Source: Syngnathus acus
Taxonomy: Eukaryota; Chordata; Actinopteri; Syngnathiformes; Syngnathidae
Length of the DNA stretch: 64,000 nucleotides
NCBI RefSeq assembly: GCF_901709675.1
Contig: NC_051101.1
Span: 14,035,416-14,099,415, forward strand
Direction of reading: 5' to 3'
The stretch's first letter is position 1, and every line of letters starts with the position of its first letter. Shown here piece by piece: positions 11,045-37,003 of this stretch. A program made the position numbers and the translations under genes. Below the pieces are notes generated by a model. That model ran no database searches. It saw only the letters and a program-made list of their open reading frames with translations, and had not been told where the DNA came from.

Positions 11045-14000
11045 TCAGTCTTCGGATACAGACAAGGATTTCCTCACGCTGCGTGACGGCTCCCAAACCT
11101 CACTGTCGTCCGTATCCTCCTCATCGTGCTCTTCGTCGTCGTCGTCCTGCTCCTCCTCCTGGTTTCCCATTCGGTCGCCTCTCGGTGCCTTGTCGGCGTG
11201 TGACGCCTCTCCCCTTGTTTCATGGGCCCCCCCCTCTCTTGCGTCCGGCGTGCCCGAAGGTGGCTCCTGGAAGGGGTCCGCGCCCACGTCCAGACGTCTC
11301 TGGACCTCCGCAAACCATTCTCGCACCTCCATGGAACAAAAGAGAAGGATGTTGTCATCTGAGCTGTCACATTAGCTCCAAAGCCGCTTGGGCTACATTT
11401 ACAACCAGTACACTCGGCCTTAAATACAAACCCTGAGCTGCGCTTGACTAATGATTTCACCTTGCTATTGAGTATATCTTTCTCTCAATGTTTCAAAAGA
11501 CACATTTGCGTGATTGTTTTAGGCCTGCGCAGATAAAGTCAAGTACATTTGAACTTGACCGAATGAGAAGCCGTGAAGACGGCATTAAGATGAAAGGAAT
11601 GGGAATCAAGGTGCATTCACCATGATGACCCCATTTCAAATCAATGGCCTTATTTAAGAGAGTCAGTCGGCTCCAAGAATGTTTTGTGATGTTGACGCCT
11701 TGCCTCGTGGCAGCCTCAAAGCACAAGCTTCTGGCATTTCAAAATCCAATGGAAAAGAAATCAATGGAAAAGGCACGTCGGCTGGATTTTTCGCACTTAG
11801 CTAACTTAGCCTGCTCGCGTTAGCAAAAGTACGGGAACGTGTTTTGATCGTGTCTGCTTTTTCTTCCTTCTTGAACTTGAAATGACCCATCTGGTTGGGA
11901 ATAAGGTGCAGCTTTCTATTGTCCGTACTTTTGCTTACGGCGGCTATCGCTTTTTGAGGGCTGGTGTGATACTTGAAAAGAAAGAAGAGCAACTGCTCGG
12001 TCCTCTCCGTTGGTGTTCTTAATTAGCACGCTTCATTGTTTCAGAGCAGCATGATGACTCACTGGTAAATAGTTTGTGGTTCAAAAGCATCTCTCGTTCA
12101 TCTTGTGAACTAGCATTTGGAGTGAGTGGTCAAGTAAAAAGCAACGGCGTTACCCGTTCATAGCTCATGTTGGTCTTGGTGACGAGCTCGTCCAGGTCCT
12201 GCTCGTTGAGGAAGCGGTGTTTCAGGTAGTACTCCTTCAAGATGTCCCTGCCGCTCTTGAATTTCTTGGGCGGGGGGGGGCATCTGTCCGAGTCGGAACC
12301 AAAGGACGCCGAGCGCCTGGGCTGCTTTCGAGGTCGAGATCTCCCCCAACCGCGATTTCGGACGCGTCTTTTTCGACCGCCTCCCGGTTTTTGGCCGCCG
12401 CCGCCGCCGCCGCCTTCCACGTTGCCGCTTTGATACTGAAAGAACCATTTAAGGTTGCCGTTCTTCCAGGAGTAGCGCGAGTCCCCGAACCAGCTGACAA
12501 TGTAGGGTCGGGGGAGGCCGCTCTCCTCCACCAGCTGGTCGTACTCTTCTGTGGTGGGCCACTGAGTCCGCACGAAGGCACTTTTCAAAATGTGGAGCTG
12601 CTCCGGAGTCTTTTTGGTCTTATCCTTGATGTCTTTGCCGCCGTTGTTGCAGCTGCCGGTGGCCGTCTGTTTACCGCGGCCTCCGGGTGGCGTTTGACTC
12701 CCTCCTTTACGAGAGGAGGACGCGGCGCGAGAAGCAGCGGTGACCTCTCCGGCTCTCCCTCCGGCGGCGGCGTCCATCCGTTCCGCCTCAGAGGACTCCG
12801 GGGACGGAGCGCCGAAGGTGGGCATTTTGCGTCTTTCGGTGAACCAGGCGTCGATCTCCCTCCGTGTCAGTTTGGTCTCGGTTCTCAGGCGACTCAGCTC
12901 TTCGTCGGATGGCGTGCTGCTCTTCTCAAAGCTCTCCTCCAGCACCACCAACTGCTCCGGTGTCTTCTCCTTAAACTTCTGCAGAGTGAAGTCCGGGAAG
13001 GGATTCCACGTCTTGGGCCGGGTCTCCTTCTCCTTAACGGGAGGCGCGCACGGAGGGTGAGGTGATGCCGGCGTTTCATCGCTGGAGTCGATGACGATGG
13101 TGGCGGCGGCGGCGCTACTTCCTCTGCCGCCTCCGTCGTGGAATACGATGACATTGCTGTTCTTGGAGTTGCGCTGGTTATACCTGGTGTCGCTGAACCA
13201 TTTTTTGATCTCCCCCTTGGTTAAATTGGTGATCTTCATCAAACGGGCAATTTCGGCATCGCTGACAAAGTGGTTTTGAAGGTAGCTGGCTTTCAACTCG
13301 GCCAGCTGCTCTTTGGACTTTTTGGGGCGCATACTGAAGCTGTCGGCGCTCAGGGCAGAGTTCTCCTTTCAAAGACAAAGGTGGAGTTACACGTTGAACA
13401 CTTTGAGCATTTCATATTGCCAAATCAGCTGTACTGAGGGTGGGCCAGCTCTACCTGTGGGGAAAGCGAGGGCGGCTCGACAGTGGTAGCCCGTTTCAGC
13501 TCACTGCTTGTTGGGGTGGACTGGCAGGAAACTCTGCTGGAGCTCTGGGACTGGCTGGGCAATCCCGCCACCGTCAGTGTGATGGGATTGGTCACGGGAA
13601 CGTTCCCTCCTGGAGCGACCTGCAAAGAGATGAATTCATTTCCATCAAATAGCTGCTTATATATAATGCAAATAGCCCCCCCCCCTCCCGTCATTCTACC
13701 TGCGTGAACACCAAGCCAGGCTGCCCCCCAACAATCTGACAGGTCTGCAGTATGGATTGCAGGCCATTGGCAGCAGACAGCTGGTGAGCAGGTATGACAG
13801 TGATGGTCTGAGGAACCGTGTGGACAGTGCCGTTGAATTGTTTCCTCCTGGCCTCCTCCACTTCCTCTGGGGTCCAGCTGACACCATGCTTGAGTCGCTG
13901 GGCTGAGAACCACACCTGGATAGAAAAGAGCGGTGAGTGGGCCAGCAGAGATGATTCACCCACTCCACTCCACTCTGCTGACTACCTTAATTTGCTCTTC

Positions 14001-14739
14001 TGTGAACTGCGTCTGCCCGGCCAGATTGCTGATCTCAGCCATGGAGGGATAGGGAAACTTCTTGTAAGTGCTCCCCAGCAGAGGGTTGATGTCCAAAGCT
14101 GCACTATAAGAGGGAATGCTGCTGAGAGGAATTAGCAATTGGGGTTGAGCTGATGGATTTTGCTGGGCCTGGAAAGCAGAAAGTACCTGAACACAACAAA
14201 GTGGGACAAGATTATTTCAATGTTACAACCAAAAGTCCACCCAAAAATGGTGCCGTCACAGTTGCCAGGTCACAACGGATCACGGCTCATCGGTTTTCCG
14301 AGACTGAGCCGTGATTGGCTGTGACCTGGCAACTGTGATGTCATTTTCCATAGACAGCAAGTGGCAAAATGTCCACCTGAGATGGATATATATATTTTTT
14401 TTTTAAAAAGCCCGTATAATTCATCTTTCAACTAGTTGGGCTTCACAGAAGAAAAGAAAATTTGGGAGTTGATTTCCCCTTTAAAGTGTTTTTCTTACGG
14501 CAGGCGAAATCATTTACTATTGATTGATGCTAGATTTGTAATTCTTATAGTGTACCTGTGCCAGGCCAGGAGGAATAACGGCGGGATTTAAAATGGATGA
14601 CTTCCTTGGCTGCTCGAAGGCTTGGCTGACCAGGAAGTTTCCCGCTCCGAGCTTCATGGAGTCATGGAGCAGCATCTCAACAGACGCCATTGGTCCCAGA
14701 GGCGCTTGGATGGGCTGCTGCTGCTGTTGCTGTTGCTGC

Positions 14740-14774
<35 letters not shown>

Positions 14775-15347
14775 GTGCTGCTGCTGTTGCTGTTGCTGCT
14801 GCTGCTGCTGTTGCTGCTCCGCTTCAACCTCGCCCTCTGCTTCCAAGTACTCCACGGCTTCATCTGAAGCTTTGAGGGACACGGCAATCCTCTTGGGCTC
14901 CGATTTGGTCTTCATCCTCATGATGGGGGTCTTGCTTAGCGAGATGGCGCCGACATTCGTAGCGTCTGTTCCGACATCTCGGAGCATGTCGCACTGCTGA
15001 TCCTCGCCGGGCTGCTCGGTCGCGGCGCTACACTTTACAGAGGGAGCCGGGGCCTCTTTGTCTTCTAGGCTGTCGGACTCGCCTACAAAGAGAGCAAAGC
15101 ATCGAAACAATGAAGTCAAGTTTAAGGAAAGTTTGGGCTTGACAGAGTGGGTCCGAAGACATTTACCAGGATCTAGTGGTGTGGGGCCAACGGCTACTGT
15201 TTGATCCAGCTCCACTGCTGTTTGAGCCTCATCTACCGCCCCCTCCACCCCTTCAGCCTCAACTTCCATTGTCCTTTCAGTTGTGGCCTCCAACCGGTCA
15301 GAGGGTAGCACCATGCAAGGCGTGGTCGACTTTCGGCGGCTCGACAT
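11045..15347 (-). CDS. ZHX1: ZHX1-like zinc-finger/homeobox family protein without zinc fingers; 7 coding exons, 927 aa
   Basis: A nuclear homeodomain transcription regulator of the ZHX family. Exons 15167-15347, 14556-15082, 13986-14186, 13700-13915, 13455-13619, 12154-13365 and 11045-11326 sum to 2784 nt and keep phase throughout. The start [13 protein letters not shown] is the family N-terminus, and [13 protein letters not shown] is a conserved family block. Five homeodomains follow: HD1 split between exons 3 and 4 ([16 protein letters not shown]), HD2 ([16 protein letters not shown]), HD3 ([12 protein letters not shown]), HD4 ([15 protein letters not shown]) and HD5 split between exons 6 and 7 ([15 protein letters not shown]), then an acidic tail ending SVSED. 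Oddities: the two N-terminal C2H2 fingers of the family are absent, a 34-residue Gln-rich tract sits in exon 2, and introns interrupt a coding region that lies in one exon in mammals. It lies between C8orf76 and ATAD2, as in human. Confidence 0.9.
11100..11160 (-). other. Acidic low-complexity tail of ZHX1
   Basis: The minus strand encodes [20 protein letters not shown] near the ZHX1 C-terminus. Mammalian ZHX1 also ends in an acidic stretch, so the feature is conserved in kind. Confidence 0.8.
14252..14342. repeat. Long near-perfect inverted repeat in ZHX1 intron 2
   Basis: The left arm (GTCACAGTTGCCAGGTCACA, then ATCACGGCTCA) pairs with the right arm (TGAGCCGTGAT, then TGTGACCTGGCAACTGTGA). 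The arms are about 38 nt, with only a few mismatches and a loop of about 15 nt around CGGTTTTCCGAG. It could be the folded core of a palindromic MITE. In the transcript it would form a stable hairpin. Confidence 0.8.
14713..14817 (-). repeat. Polyglutamine-encoding CAG/CAA tract in ZHX1
   Basis: On the minus strand the tract encodes 13 Gln, one His and 20 Gln, between an acidic stretch and [11 protein letters not shown] codons interrupt the CAG codons, which normally lowers slippage. It is part of coding exon 2 and stays in frame with both flanks, so it is translated. Confidence 0.93.
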
Positions 15348-17432
15348 TGTCAAAACGTGCAACTTTCTACTCAGGGCAAAGACAGTCTGAGACGGAAGAG
15401 TCCAGGCTCACATGTCTCAAGTGGCCGTGCTCGCTCGCATAGCAAGACTCCTTCAATTTCTAGTGGAAGAAATGTGTCATAAACGGTTTGTTAGTTCTAC
15501 TCGAATGTGATTTGACATTGTTCTTGAGAGTGCATAGGTACAATTTTATAAGCGATGACAAATTAGCAAAGAAATCTGTTCCCAAGTGGGTTTATAACGA
15601 ATATGTTGACTACTGTCAAAAAAGGTTATTTGAGCTCAATGTATGGGACAAGTGGTTTGCGAATTAGAGCCTTGCGCTATTTCAAGTACCTCAGTTATGT
15701 ATAATCTTCACAACAGCTCGGTACGATGAATGCATCCAGCCACAATGTTAACTATTGTTCCTTATGTTGACATGAAATGCTCAAATTAGAACTCTTGGTA
15801 ACTAATGGGACAACAAAGTAGAGTACAGCATAAGTGAACACTGTTTGGTAGTTTGGAGCTGGCTCCTATATGAATAGTACCTGGTTCCAATGATTGATAC
15901 CAGCTCTCATTATTCTTAATGCAGTAGTTTGATACAACTACAAATTCCAACAACAAACAAGCATTTACGATTAGAATTCCAATCGTAGGTTTTTGTAATG
16001 TAGCTCATGTAATGCATCTCATTTTGGTGCAAATCGTCCTGATGTTGTAACGTGATGGTGCATTTAGTGTCAAACAGGTGTGCACGTCTCTGCTCCTTGG
16101 ATTTGAACGCTGGCTGGCTGGCTGGCTGGCTGAGAGCATTTGCATTTCAGGTATGCAAAGGTCGTTCACCAAAGCAATTCTTTGGGGCGTCGATTTTAGC
16201 AATGGGGCTCGTAGCATGTGTATGAGGGCCAACTAGCCACTGCTAACAGTCCCGAAACGCTGGCTGGCATGTCTGCCGGCTAACTTACTGCAACTACACG
16301 AGCGTGTGCAAGCGCCGTGTTGCTGCCGGTCGGCCGGCCGGCCGGGCTGGCTGGCAGGCAGGCAGGCAGGCAGGCTGGCTGGAAGGCAGGCGAAGCGATG
16401 ACTGATATTTCCTGGGAATCCCCAGAGAAGCGTCGGCGGCGTCTCTTGCTGTCCCTGTTGTAGTCTGCCCTCCGAGTGGCGGCTAACCATTCAAGCAACG
16501 CCGGCCGACCGGCCGGGCCGAGACGCACTGGCGGCGGCGGCGCGGACGTTCGCCGGGCTCGTGTGTCGGTCTCCCGAAGCAGACGGCGGGAGGTATCCGC
16601 GCACACGGAGCGGGAGAGCGGTAGAGCGGCTACGACTCCCGCCTGCAAATGCTGGAAACAGCGGACATGTCTCTTCCGAGCGGGTTGTGTGTCCCGGCCA
16701 GCGTCGTGTAAGGCCCCATGAATAAAAGCAACGATTCCAATCCTGGGGTGCTCACTGGGCTATGCATTAGTTCGCTGACCTAATTCTGAATTTTAACAGC
16801 GTTTTTTTCTTCCCTCAAACAATGATCAGCGTCATTAGTCTGATACCATGTGACGTCATTCCTCGGCGACTTGGACTAAACATTTTATATCACGCATAAG
16901 TCTCAGTAGATATTCGACAGAAAACTGTCATTCGGGTGAGTCTTTAAATTGAGTTAAGAAACGTGTTCATTTTGAAAAGTGCAAATAAAAGGCTGTGTTA
17001 CGTCTCGGATGACGTGCCCAAGTGTCCTTACGTGACCTATCAGGGTGATAGCACGAGAAGCTACTTGAGGCCAAAAGTGACATTGCACCTTTTTTTTTTT
17101 TCTGCTTGTAAATAAACCCACCCGTCCGGCCGGCCCTGGCATTTCTCAACACCATTTTCAGTTGTTCATTGTAAATGGACATATATACTCGCTCAGTACT
17201 GTCAAATTAATATTCACCTTTTGTCAAATTAAATTAGTATTCGCTCATTCAAAGACAGATCAACACTTGCTCCGAGGCAAAAATTACACTGCATTATTAA
17301 TAAAGAGAATCCATTGCGTTAAATAGAAACAAGAGCTAATACAGAGATTCACTTTATGCACAAAAGTATTCGTGGTAGCCGAGGGTACAGAGCATTAACA
17401 TTTCAGCATTGTACATTGTTCTTTCAGACTTC
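15348..17432. promoter_or_regulatory. ZHX1 5' flank and CpG-rich region; ATAD2 3' flank
   Basis: No coding exon is seen. About 16240-16720 is strongly GC- and CpG-rich and holds GGCC, GGCT and GGCA tetranucleotide runs (about 16108-16132 and 16330-16385). It is the likely ZHX1 promoter and first non-coding exon. The side nearer 17.4 kb is AT-rich and probably carries the ATAD2 3' UTR. Promoter assignment is inferred from composition and position only. Confidence 0.5.
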
Positions 17433-25450
<8,018 letters not shown>

Positions 25451-26462
25451 GTCGACTCCAGCCCTCAGTTATAAACGCACGAATGACGGGCGCTCGGTCA
25501 CTACAGCAGTCCAATGCGTCCAAAGTTGAACGTCATCAGCATAGGAAAGATACACGCCAATTCGCGGCGGCCGCCATACAGCTTCGCGCTCCTCTTCTGC
25601 CCTTGATTTCTGGCGCCACGAATGACATCAGAGCAGTGGTGGTAGAAGGAGCTGCCGCGAGACAAAATAGACCCGAGGTGCAATTTGCTACGAGAATTAA
25701 AAAACACCCAGGGGGTCACTAGAGCCCCGTGACAGCATTTCTTTACGAAGGCCATACTAAACTTTTAATTAATGGCCGCCAGATTTGATAGAATAGAGTA
25801 GAAACGACTCGCTCGTGATCGTTGGGCGGAAGAATACATTGGCCGTACCACTACCGGTAGTTTCAGAGCGCGCCTTAGGTTAAGGTGATGTTGACAAAGA
25901 TTTTTGAAACACCCACACAATACGAACCGGATTTTTTTTATTATCTCAAAGAATAACTGATCCACCAACATAAGAGAGAGAAAAAACGGTATCCTTCCTT
26001 GTCAGAAAAGGAGGGAAATGACGTCAAACCGCTGTACGAGCAACTTTATTATGAGAGGTCATCTCAAGTATCCCACTGGCAAAATGAAATCAAGCGCTGA
26101 CAAATGATTTTGCACTTTCATCAAATGTAAGTCAAGGGATGTCAGTGGAAGACTTGAGGTTGAACTCAAAAGCACACATACGTAGACGTGTGCAGTAGCC
26201 ATCAACCACATTCTTAAATGTATAGTGTGTGACAAACCACTACACCAATTTGGGTAATAAAACATCATTTTAATTTGGTTAAGATTGGGTTATCAATTTG
26301 GTATGGCGTTGATGAGACGGTACTTGGAAAAAAAGCATACCCCAAATCATCATGCCATTAATCATCTTGGAAATGACAAAGGAGAAATGAATTTCATGCA
26401 GTTGCTGGCTACTTCACGATCCTGTCTACACTGAGCCCTATCACCATGCATGCGGTGGGTCC
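25451..26462. promoter_or_regulatory. ATAD2 5' flank and PSMA2 3' flank
   Basis: No exon is recognised. About 25451-25650 is GC-rich and adjoins the ATAD2 start codon, so it is the likely promoter and 5' UTR. The rest is AT-rich. Confidence 0.45.
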
Positions 26463-28716
<2,254 letters not shown>

Positions 28717-29075
28717 TTTGGTTTTCTTCTTCTCTGGTGAATTGGCTCGCAATATTAAATAAGAAACACTGCCACCTAGACGATTTTACTATAAATGTCC
28801 TATCACCACAGCTCATTCTTGTAACGTAAACCCTGAGGAAAGTTCTGATTTTATGTTTAGAATATCTTTTTTTTTTTTTTCATGTAAAACTAAAAACACC
28901 CAAAACACATAATATTCAAGCCAAGGAACTTTCTACCACTAGGCGGCAATAACGTTCCGCATGTGTGGCCGAAACGGAACAGAAGAAGAAGTACCTTGTC
29001 GCCCTTTAGTGACGAACGTATCAGTGACCGTCAAGTGTTTGACATGTTTTGAAGGGAACCAACGTGGAACATCAA
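28717..29075. promoter_or_regulatory. Presumed bidirectional promoter of PSMA2 and MRPL32
   Basis: The start codons of two divergent genes are 359 bp apart. The same pair is divergent in human. The segment is AT-rich with a T-run (about 28868-28880), and CpGs cluster near both starts. No TATA box was assigned. Confidence 0.65.
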
Positions 29076-29870
29076 ATGAATTTGGCTGCGTTGATGCACA
29101 GTTTAAGATGCTCCTTGTTGAACATCGAGAGCAGGCTCCTGCAGGTGGCTGGGATAGAACAACGGTTGGGTGAGTTTATAGCAACCCAATACAGCAACTT
29201 GCTCCTATTCATCCGACTTGATCCCTCGAAGATGTTTGGAGAGATGTCTTTCGGCCGGCCAGTGATGCGATTGTGTGTGCAGTTCCAGCCCTGGCAATGA
29301 ACGGCTCCAGCCTGCTGCCTTCTGTCGAGGAGCAGCACCAAGAAGAGGAGCAGAGTGGAGCGGGACCTCACGGCGTTCTGGACAGCATCATGTGGATGGC
29401 AGCACCCAAAAAGAGACGCACCATCGAGGTCAACCGAACAAGGAGGAGAGATGAGACCAAACTTTGCAAAGTCAAGGTACACCCGTCGTCGTTTATTATG
29501 TCAGCGCTCATATAAGCTACACTCACGACACGGCATTGATAGCCAAAGTTTTTTTTTTCTGTTTGGGCCACTACACACTATATGTCACTATCTATCACCT
29601 GGTTCATCTCTCCTTCAGCTGAACATCGAGCCTTGTCCAGAGTGCGGCCACCTAAAGCAGAAACATACCATGTGTGGCTTCTGTTACGCTAAAGTGTGCA
29701 GAGAGACAAGTCTGATCCGTCGCCAAATTCAAGAGATGGAGGGCGGTCCTCTGGCTGCCCCGACTGTGGAGACCGTTGTCTTGTACGCTGACGAGAAACC
29801 AAGCGAGCTGGACCAAGGAAAGAGGGTGGTGGAGAGGCCTAGGAAACGGCCCGCCTGGTTCCCCCACTAA
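29076..29870 (+). CDS. MRPL32: Mitochondrial large-subunit ribosomal protein bL32m, 3 exons, 179 aa
   Basis: A component of the mitochondrial 39S ribosomal subunit. Exons 29076-29169, 29283-29476 and 29619-29870 stay in phase (540 nt with stop). Residues 1-30 ([20 protein letters not shown]) look like a cleavable mitochondrial targeting sequence. Exon 2 has the maturation and ribosome-binding segment [18 protein letters not shown]. Exon 3 has the zinc ribbon [22 protein letters not shown] (two CxxC pairs) and ends in RKRPAWFPH. An in-frame ATG at 29049 would add nine residues; I chose 29076 because MNLAAL fits a presequence better. AATAAA signals lie about 150-170 bp past the stop. Confidence 0.93.
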
Positions 29871-30020
29871 TGCTGGTGTAGTCTGGCGCTATGTGCTGCA
29901 CTACAAACCATTGGAATGCAGACTTAGTCATGTCTGTAATTATTGTGGCTTGATTTGAGCAACACTGTTTTGTGTCATCTGTATGTGCACAGCAACAACT
30001 TCAGTCCCTTTTGTTTGGTA

Positions 30021-30045
30021 ATAAATCATTGTGTGGGAAAATAAA
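30021..30045 (+). terminator. Poly(A) signals of MRPL32
   Basis: AATAAA at about 30021 and again at about 30040, roughly 150-170 bp after the MRPL32 stop. Confidence 0.7.
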
Positions 30046-30325
30046 ATCAACAAAAGCATGTCATTTGTTCCCCCATCCATTTTCAGTGGTGCTATTTAGT
30101 CGGGTCATGAGGGAGCTCATGATGTTGTCAACCAAGGTGCCTTGAGAGATCATCCATTTTTTTCAACGTGAGAAACACTGCACTAGACGATGCCTACCTC
30201 AAGCGAGCTGGTGACGCACGCTGAAGCTGCCTCTCAACACATGCAACTCGTGTTGACATGTTTTTATCCTTATGTGAGAAACTAGAAACAACACAAGACG
30301 GTGGAAGCAAATTCCTACACCGAGG

Positions 30326-30331
30326 CTTTAT
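30326..30331 (-). terminator. Poly(A) signal of CCDC127
   Basis: TTTATT on the plus strand reads AATAAA on the minus strand, about 320 bp past the CCDC127 stop. MRPL32 and CCDC127 thus end tail to tail roughly 280 bp apart. Confidence 0.65.
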
Positions 30332-30648
30332 TGTGCGCAAAACACAGAGTGCTTAGGGCATCTGAACATAAAATAGAGCTGAAGAGGAGTAAGCATCAGC
30401 ACATTTCACGCTAAAATATCTTTCAATGTGGCAGTATCAATGAAAAGGTTGCCAATCAAGTGCATGTCCTGAAATGTTCATTTCAAAAGACTATATTTGA
30501 AGCTTTGATTCTGGATATCATTTAAGTGCTTTTAGATCTGGTGATTTGAAGCTAATGCTTCTTATTTGGGTATCCGGGGAGAACTCATTGTTTTAAAAAT
30601 GTGACCAAAAGTCAGAACTTGCTCCATATTCCATTTCTGATGTTCCTA

Positions 30649-31948
30649 TCATTTTGTTTGCGGCTTAACGTTTTCCCCAAGGAGGACTGCCTCGGTTCTC
30701 TTGTGTTTCTGAACAGTGACCTGCAGCTGCCAGTACTTGAGATAAACCCACATGAGACTTCCATTCTTCCTCTTGTCCACGTTCATCATGTTTGCACAAT
30801 GCTTATCCCTCTTAAAAATATCTTGAAGATCATCCTCCAGATTCAGTTCATCCAGGACGGGCTCCTTGACAGCTTCCAGCAGCATGTTTCTCTCCATCTC
30901 TAGGCGCTTGTCTCGAGGTAGGATGAGGGAACAGTAGGCGTTCTGGCGCTCCGCCAGTTGAGCCTCGAGATGGCTCAGTGCGGCATTGGCTCTCTGGAAC
31001 CACTCATTCTGTTGCTCCGTGGCCTGATGCAGGACAGCTCCTCCAGCTCCAGACTTGATATACTTTTGCTTCTCTTCTTCCAACCACTCACGCTCCTGAT
31101 GGAGAAGATGAGAGATTGTTTGGTGCTCAAGCGATTCAATTCAATAGGTCAGTCGCCATCAGTGTTTGTGAAACAAAAAAATGACCTGCTGTAAATGTTT
31201 CCGTTCTTCTACCAGGAGATGGCTCTGGGAGATCATGGCCTGCTTGTAGCCTTTCACCCTCTGTCTTTCCTTCTCGAGCTCCAGCTCCAAGGAAGCCAAG
31301 GCTCTGCGCCTCTCTGTTAACGTCTCTTCATACCTGGACTCCAACTCGCTTTTTACCAGGAACACATCTTTGTTATACTTGGATTTGACCTTCTCAATCT
31401 CTCTCTGAGACTCGCGGGTCCAGATCCAACCTGAGAAGACAAACAAAAAGCATCTTTTCCTCATTTCAACATCAAGAGCAGCTGCAGAGATCAAAACAAA
31501 AGAAGTCAAAAATAGATTCAGGAAATGACCCAAAATACGACGAAAAATCCATTTTGTGTTAACATTAATAATAAGTGCAAAAGAACAGAGTGTACTGTCC
31601 AAACAAACGCACGCACTAATCGCCCTTGATGTTTGTCACAAGTCCTGATCCACAATATTGTGTTCATTTTTGCAGTAGGGACATTGAGAATAGTTTCTTA
31701 TTGTACAACAGTGTGTGACTTGTTTTTGAATTTGGTAGTTGAGAATGTGACGGGAATTTGAAAATCCCACCCATGGTATATGGCAGTCTAACATGAAACA
31801 CTTGCTGATGCAACTTACGAAATGCAGCCAGCCCCAGCATTGGCACCAGGAGAGCATAGTTCCACTGGTTGCCATCTGCGCCTCCCTCCCCTCTTTCTCC
31901 TGCGTCTGGTTGAATGTTCCATCTTGGGGGGTCATTCAGGTTGTTCAT
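30649..31948 (-). CDS. CCDC127: Coiled-coil domain protein CCDC127, 3 coding exons, 273 aa
   Basis: A vertebrate coiled-coil protein of poorly defined function. Exons 31819-31948, 31186-31430 and 30649-31095 are in phase (822 nt with stop). The start MNNLNDPPRWNI is the family N-terminus. WNYALLVPMLGLAAFRWIW forms a hydrophobic segment near residues 31-49, likely a membrane anchor or signal. A long charged coiled coil follows (ERRRALASLELELEKERQR, then VEERKHLQQEREWLEEE). The C-terminal block has RQNAYCSLILPRDKRLEMER and KNGSLMWVYLKYWQLQV. It is divergent from SDHA, as on human 5p15. Confidence 0.93.
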
Positions 31949-32753
31949 TGAGGCTATTGACAAACAAATCAAAACATAAGCATTCACATGATCATGTGGG
32001 ATTGTTTTTTCAAGTAACACTCGATAGAAGGGAGCAAATGTAATCTCATTGCATCTCTGTACTTCAGCATGACTACAGATAGAAAAGAAACTATATTTAA
32101 GTAAAAGCAAAAATGTACAGACGTGTACTCCAGTACAAAAGTAAAAAAGAGTTTTTATTGTGAATATCCACGGTAAAACCTTCACATGCTTGCAATGCTG
32201 ACTGCCCAGCTAACCACAACAAGGCTAACTAAGTCAAGGCTACAAAGCTAGCTAACATGTAGGCTAACGCGTTCGTACACCTTAGAGTGGTTCACAAATG
32301 CAACCAACGGGACTTTGTTATTCCGACGTCTGTTTTGAGGTAATGGTGTTGTGTCTCACCTTGAAAGGAAAGTCTAGGTCACTTATACATTTGTTCCGGC
32401 ACCATATACCCAGGTTATACCATTTCTAACCCGTTGACGGTCCTTCTACATCAATAGGGAGGGGTGTTTAGATTGGTGTTATTATACATGTTCTATTACA
32501 TGACATAATAAGCACACGTAAAAGAGTATCTTAATTAAAGCAACCATTACAATGTTTATTTAGCAAAAAGAGCTGCTGTAAAAGGTAGAAAACGTTTGCA
32601 AATACACTGTATGTATTATGTCACCCCTGTTTATCGGAGGGTGGTTCATTCCAGTCGCTCACAATACGTCAGCCTCTAGCTAGTCTGGACTCTCAAGTGT
32701 TGTCGGATCGGATCAGATCGGATCGGATCGACGTCTCATCTCTAACGGACATC
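31949..32753. promoter_or_regulatory. Presumed shared promoter region of CCDC127 and SDHA
   Basis: Divergent genes with start codons 805 bp apart. A minus-strand splice donor-like ACTTTCC/GGTGAGAC near 32360 suggests a non-coding first exon of CCDC127. An imperfect CGGAT repeat (about 32704-32731) lies just before the SDHA start. The pair is divergent in human too. Confidence 0.5.

Positions 32754-37003
<4,250 letters not shown>

Noticed and set aside
12217-13065. 282-aa plus-strand open frame opposite ZHX1
   Set aside because: A shadow of the GC-rich homeodomain exon on the other strand; no recognisable protein.
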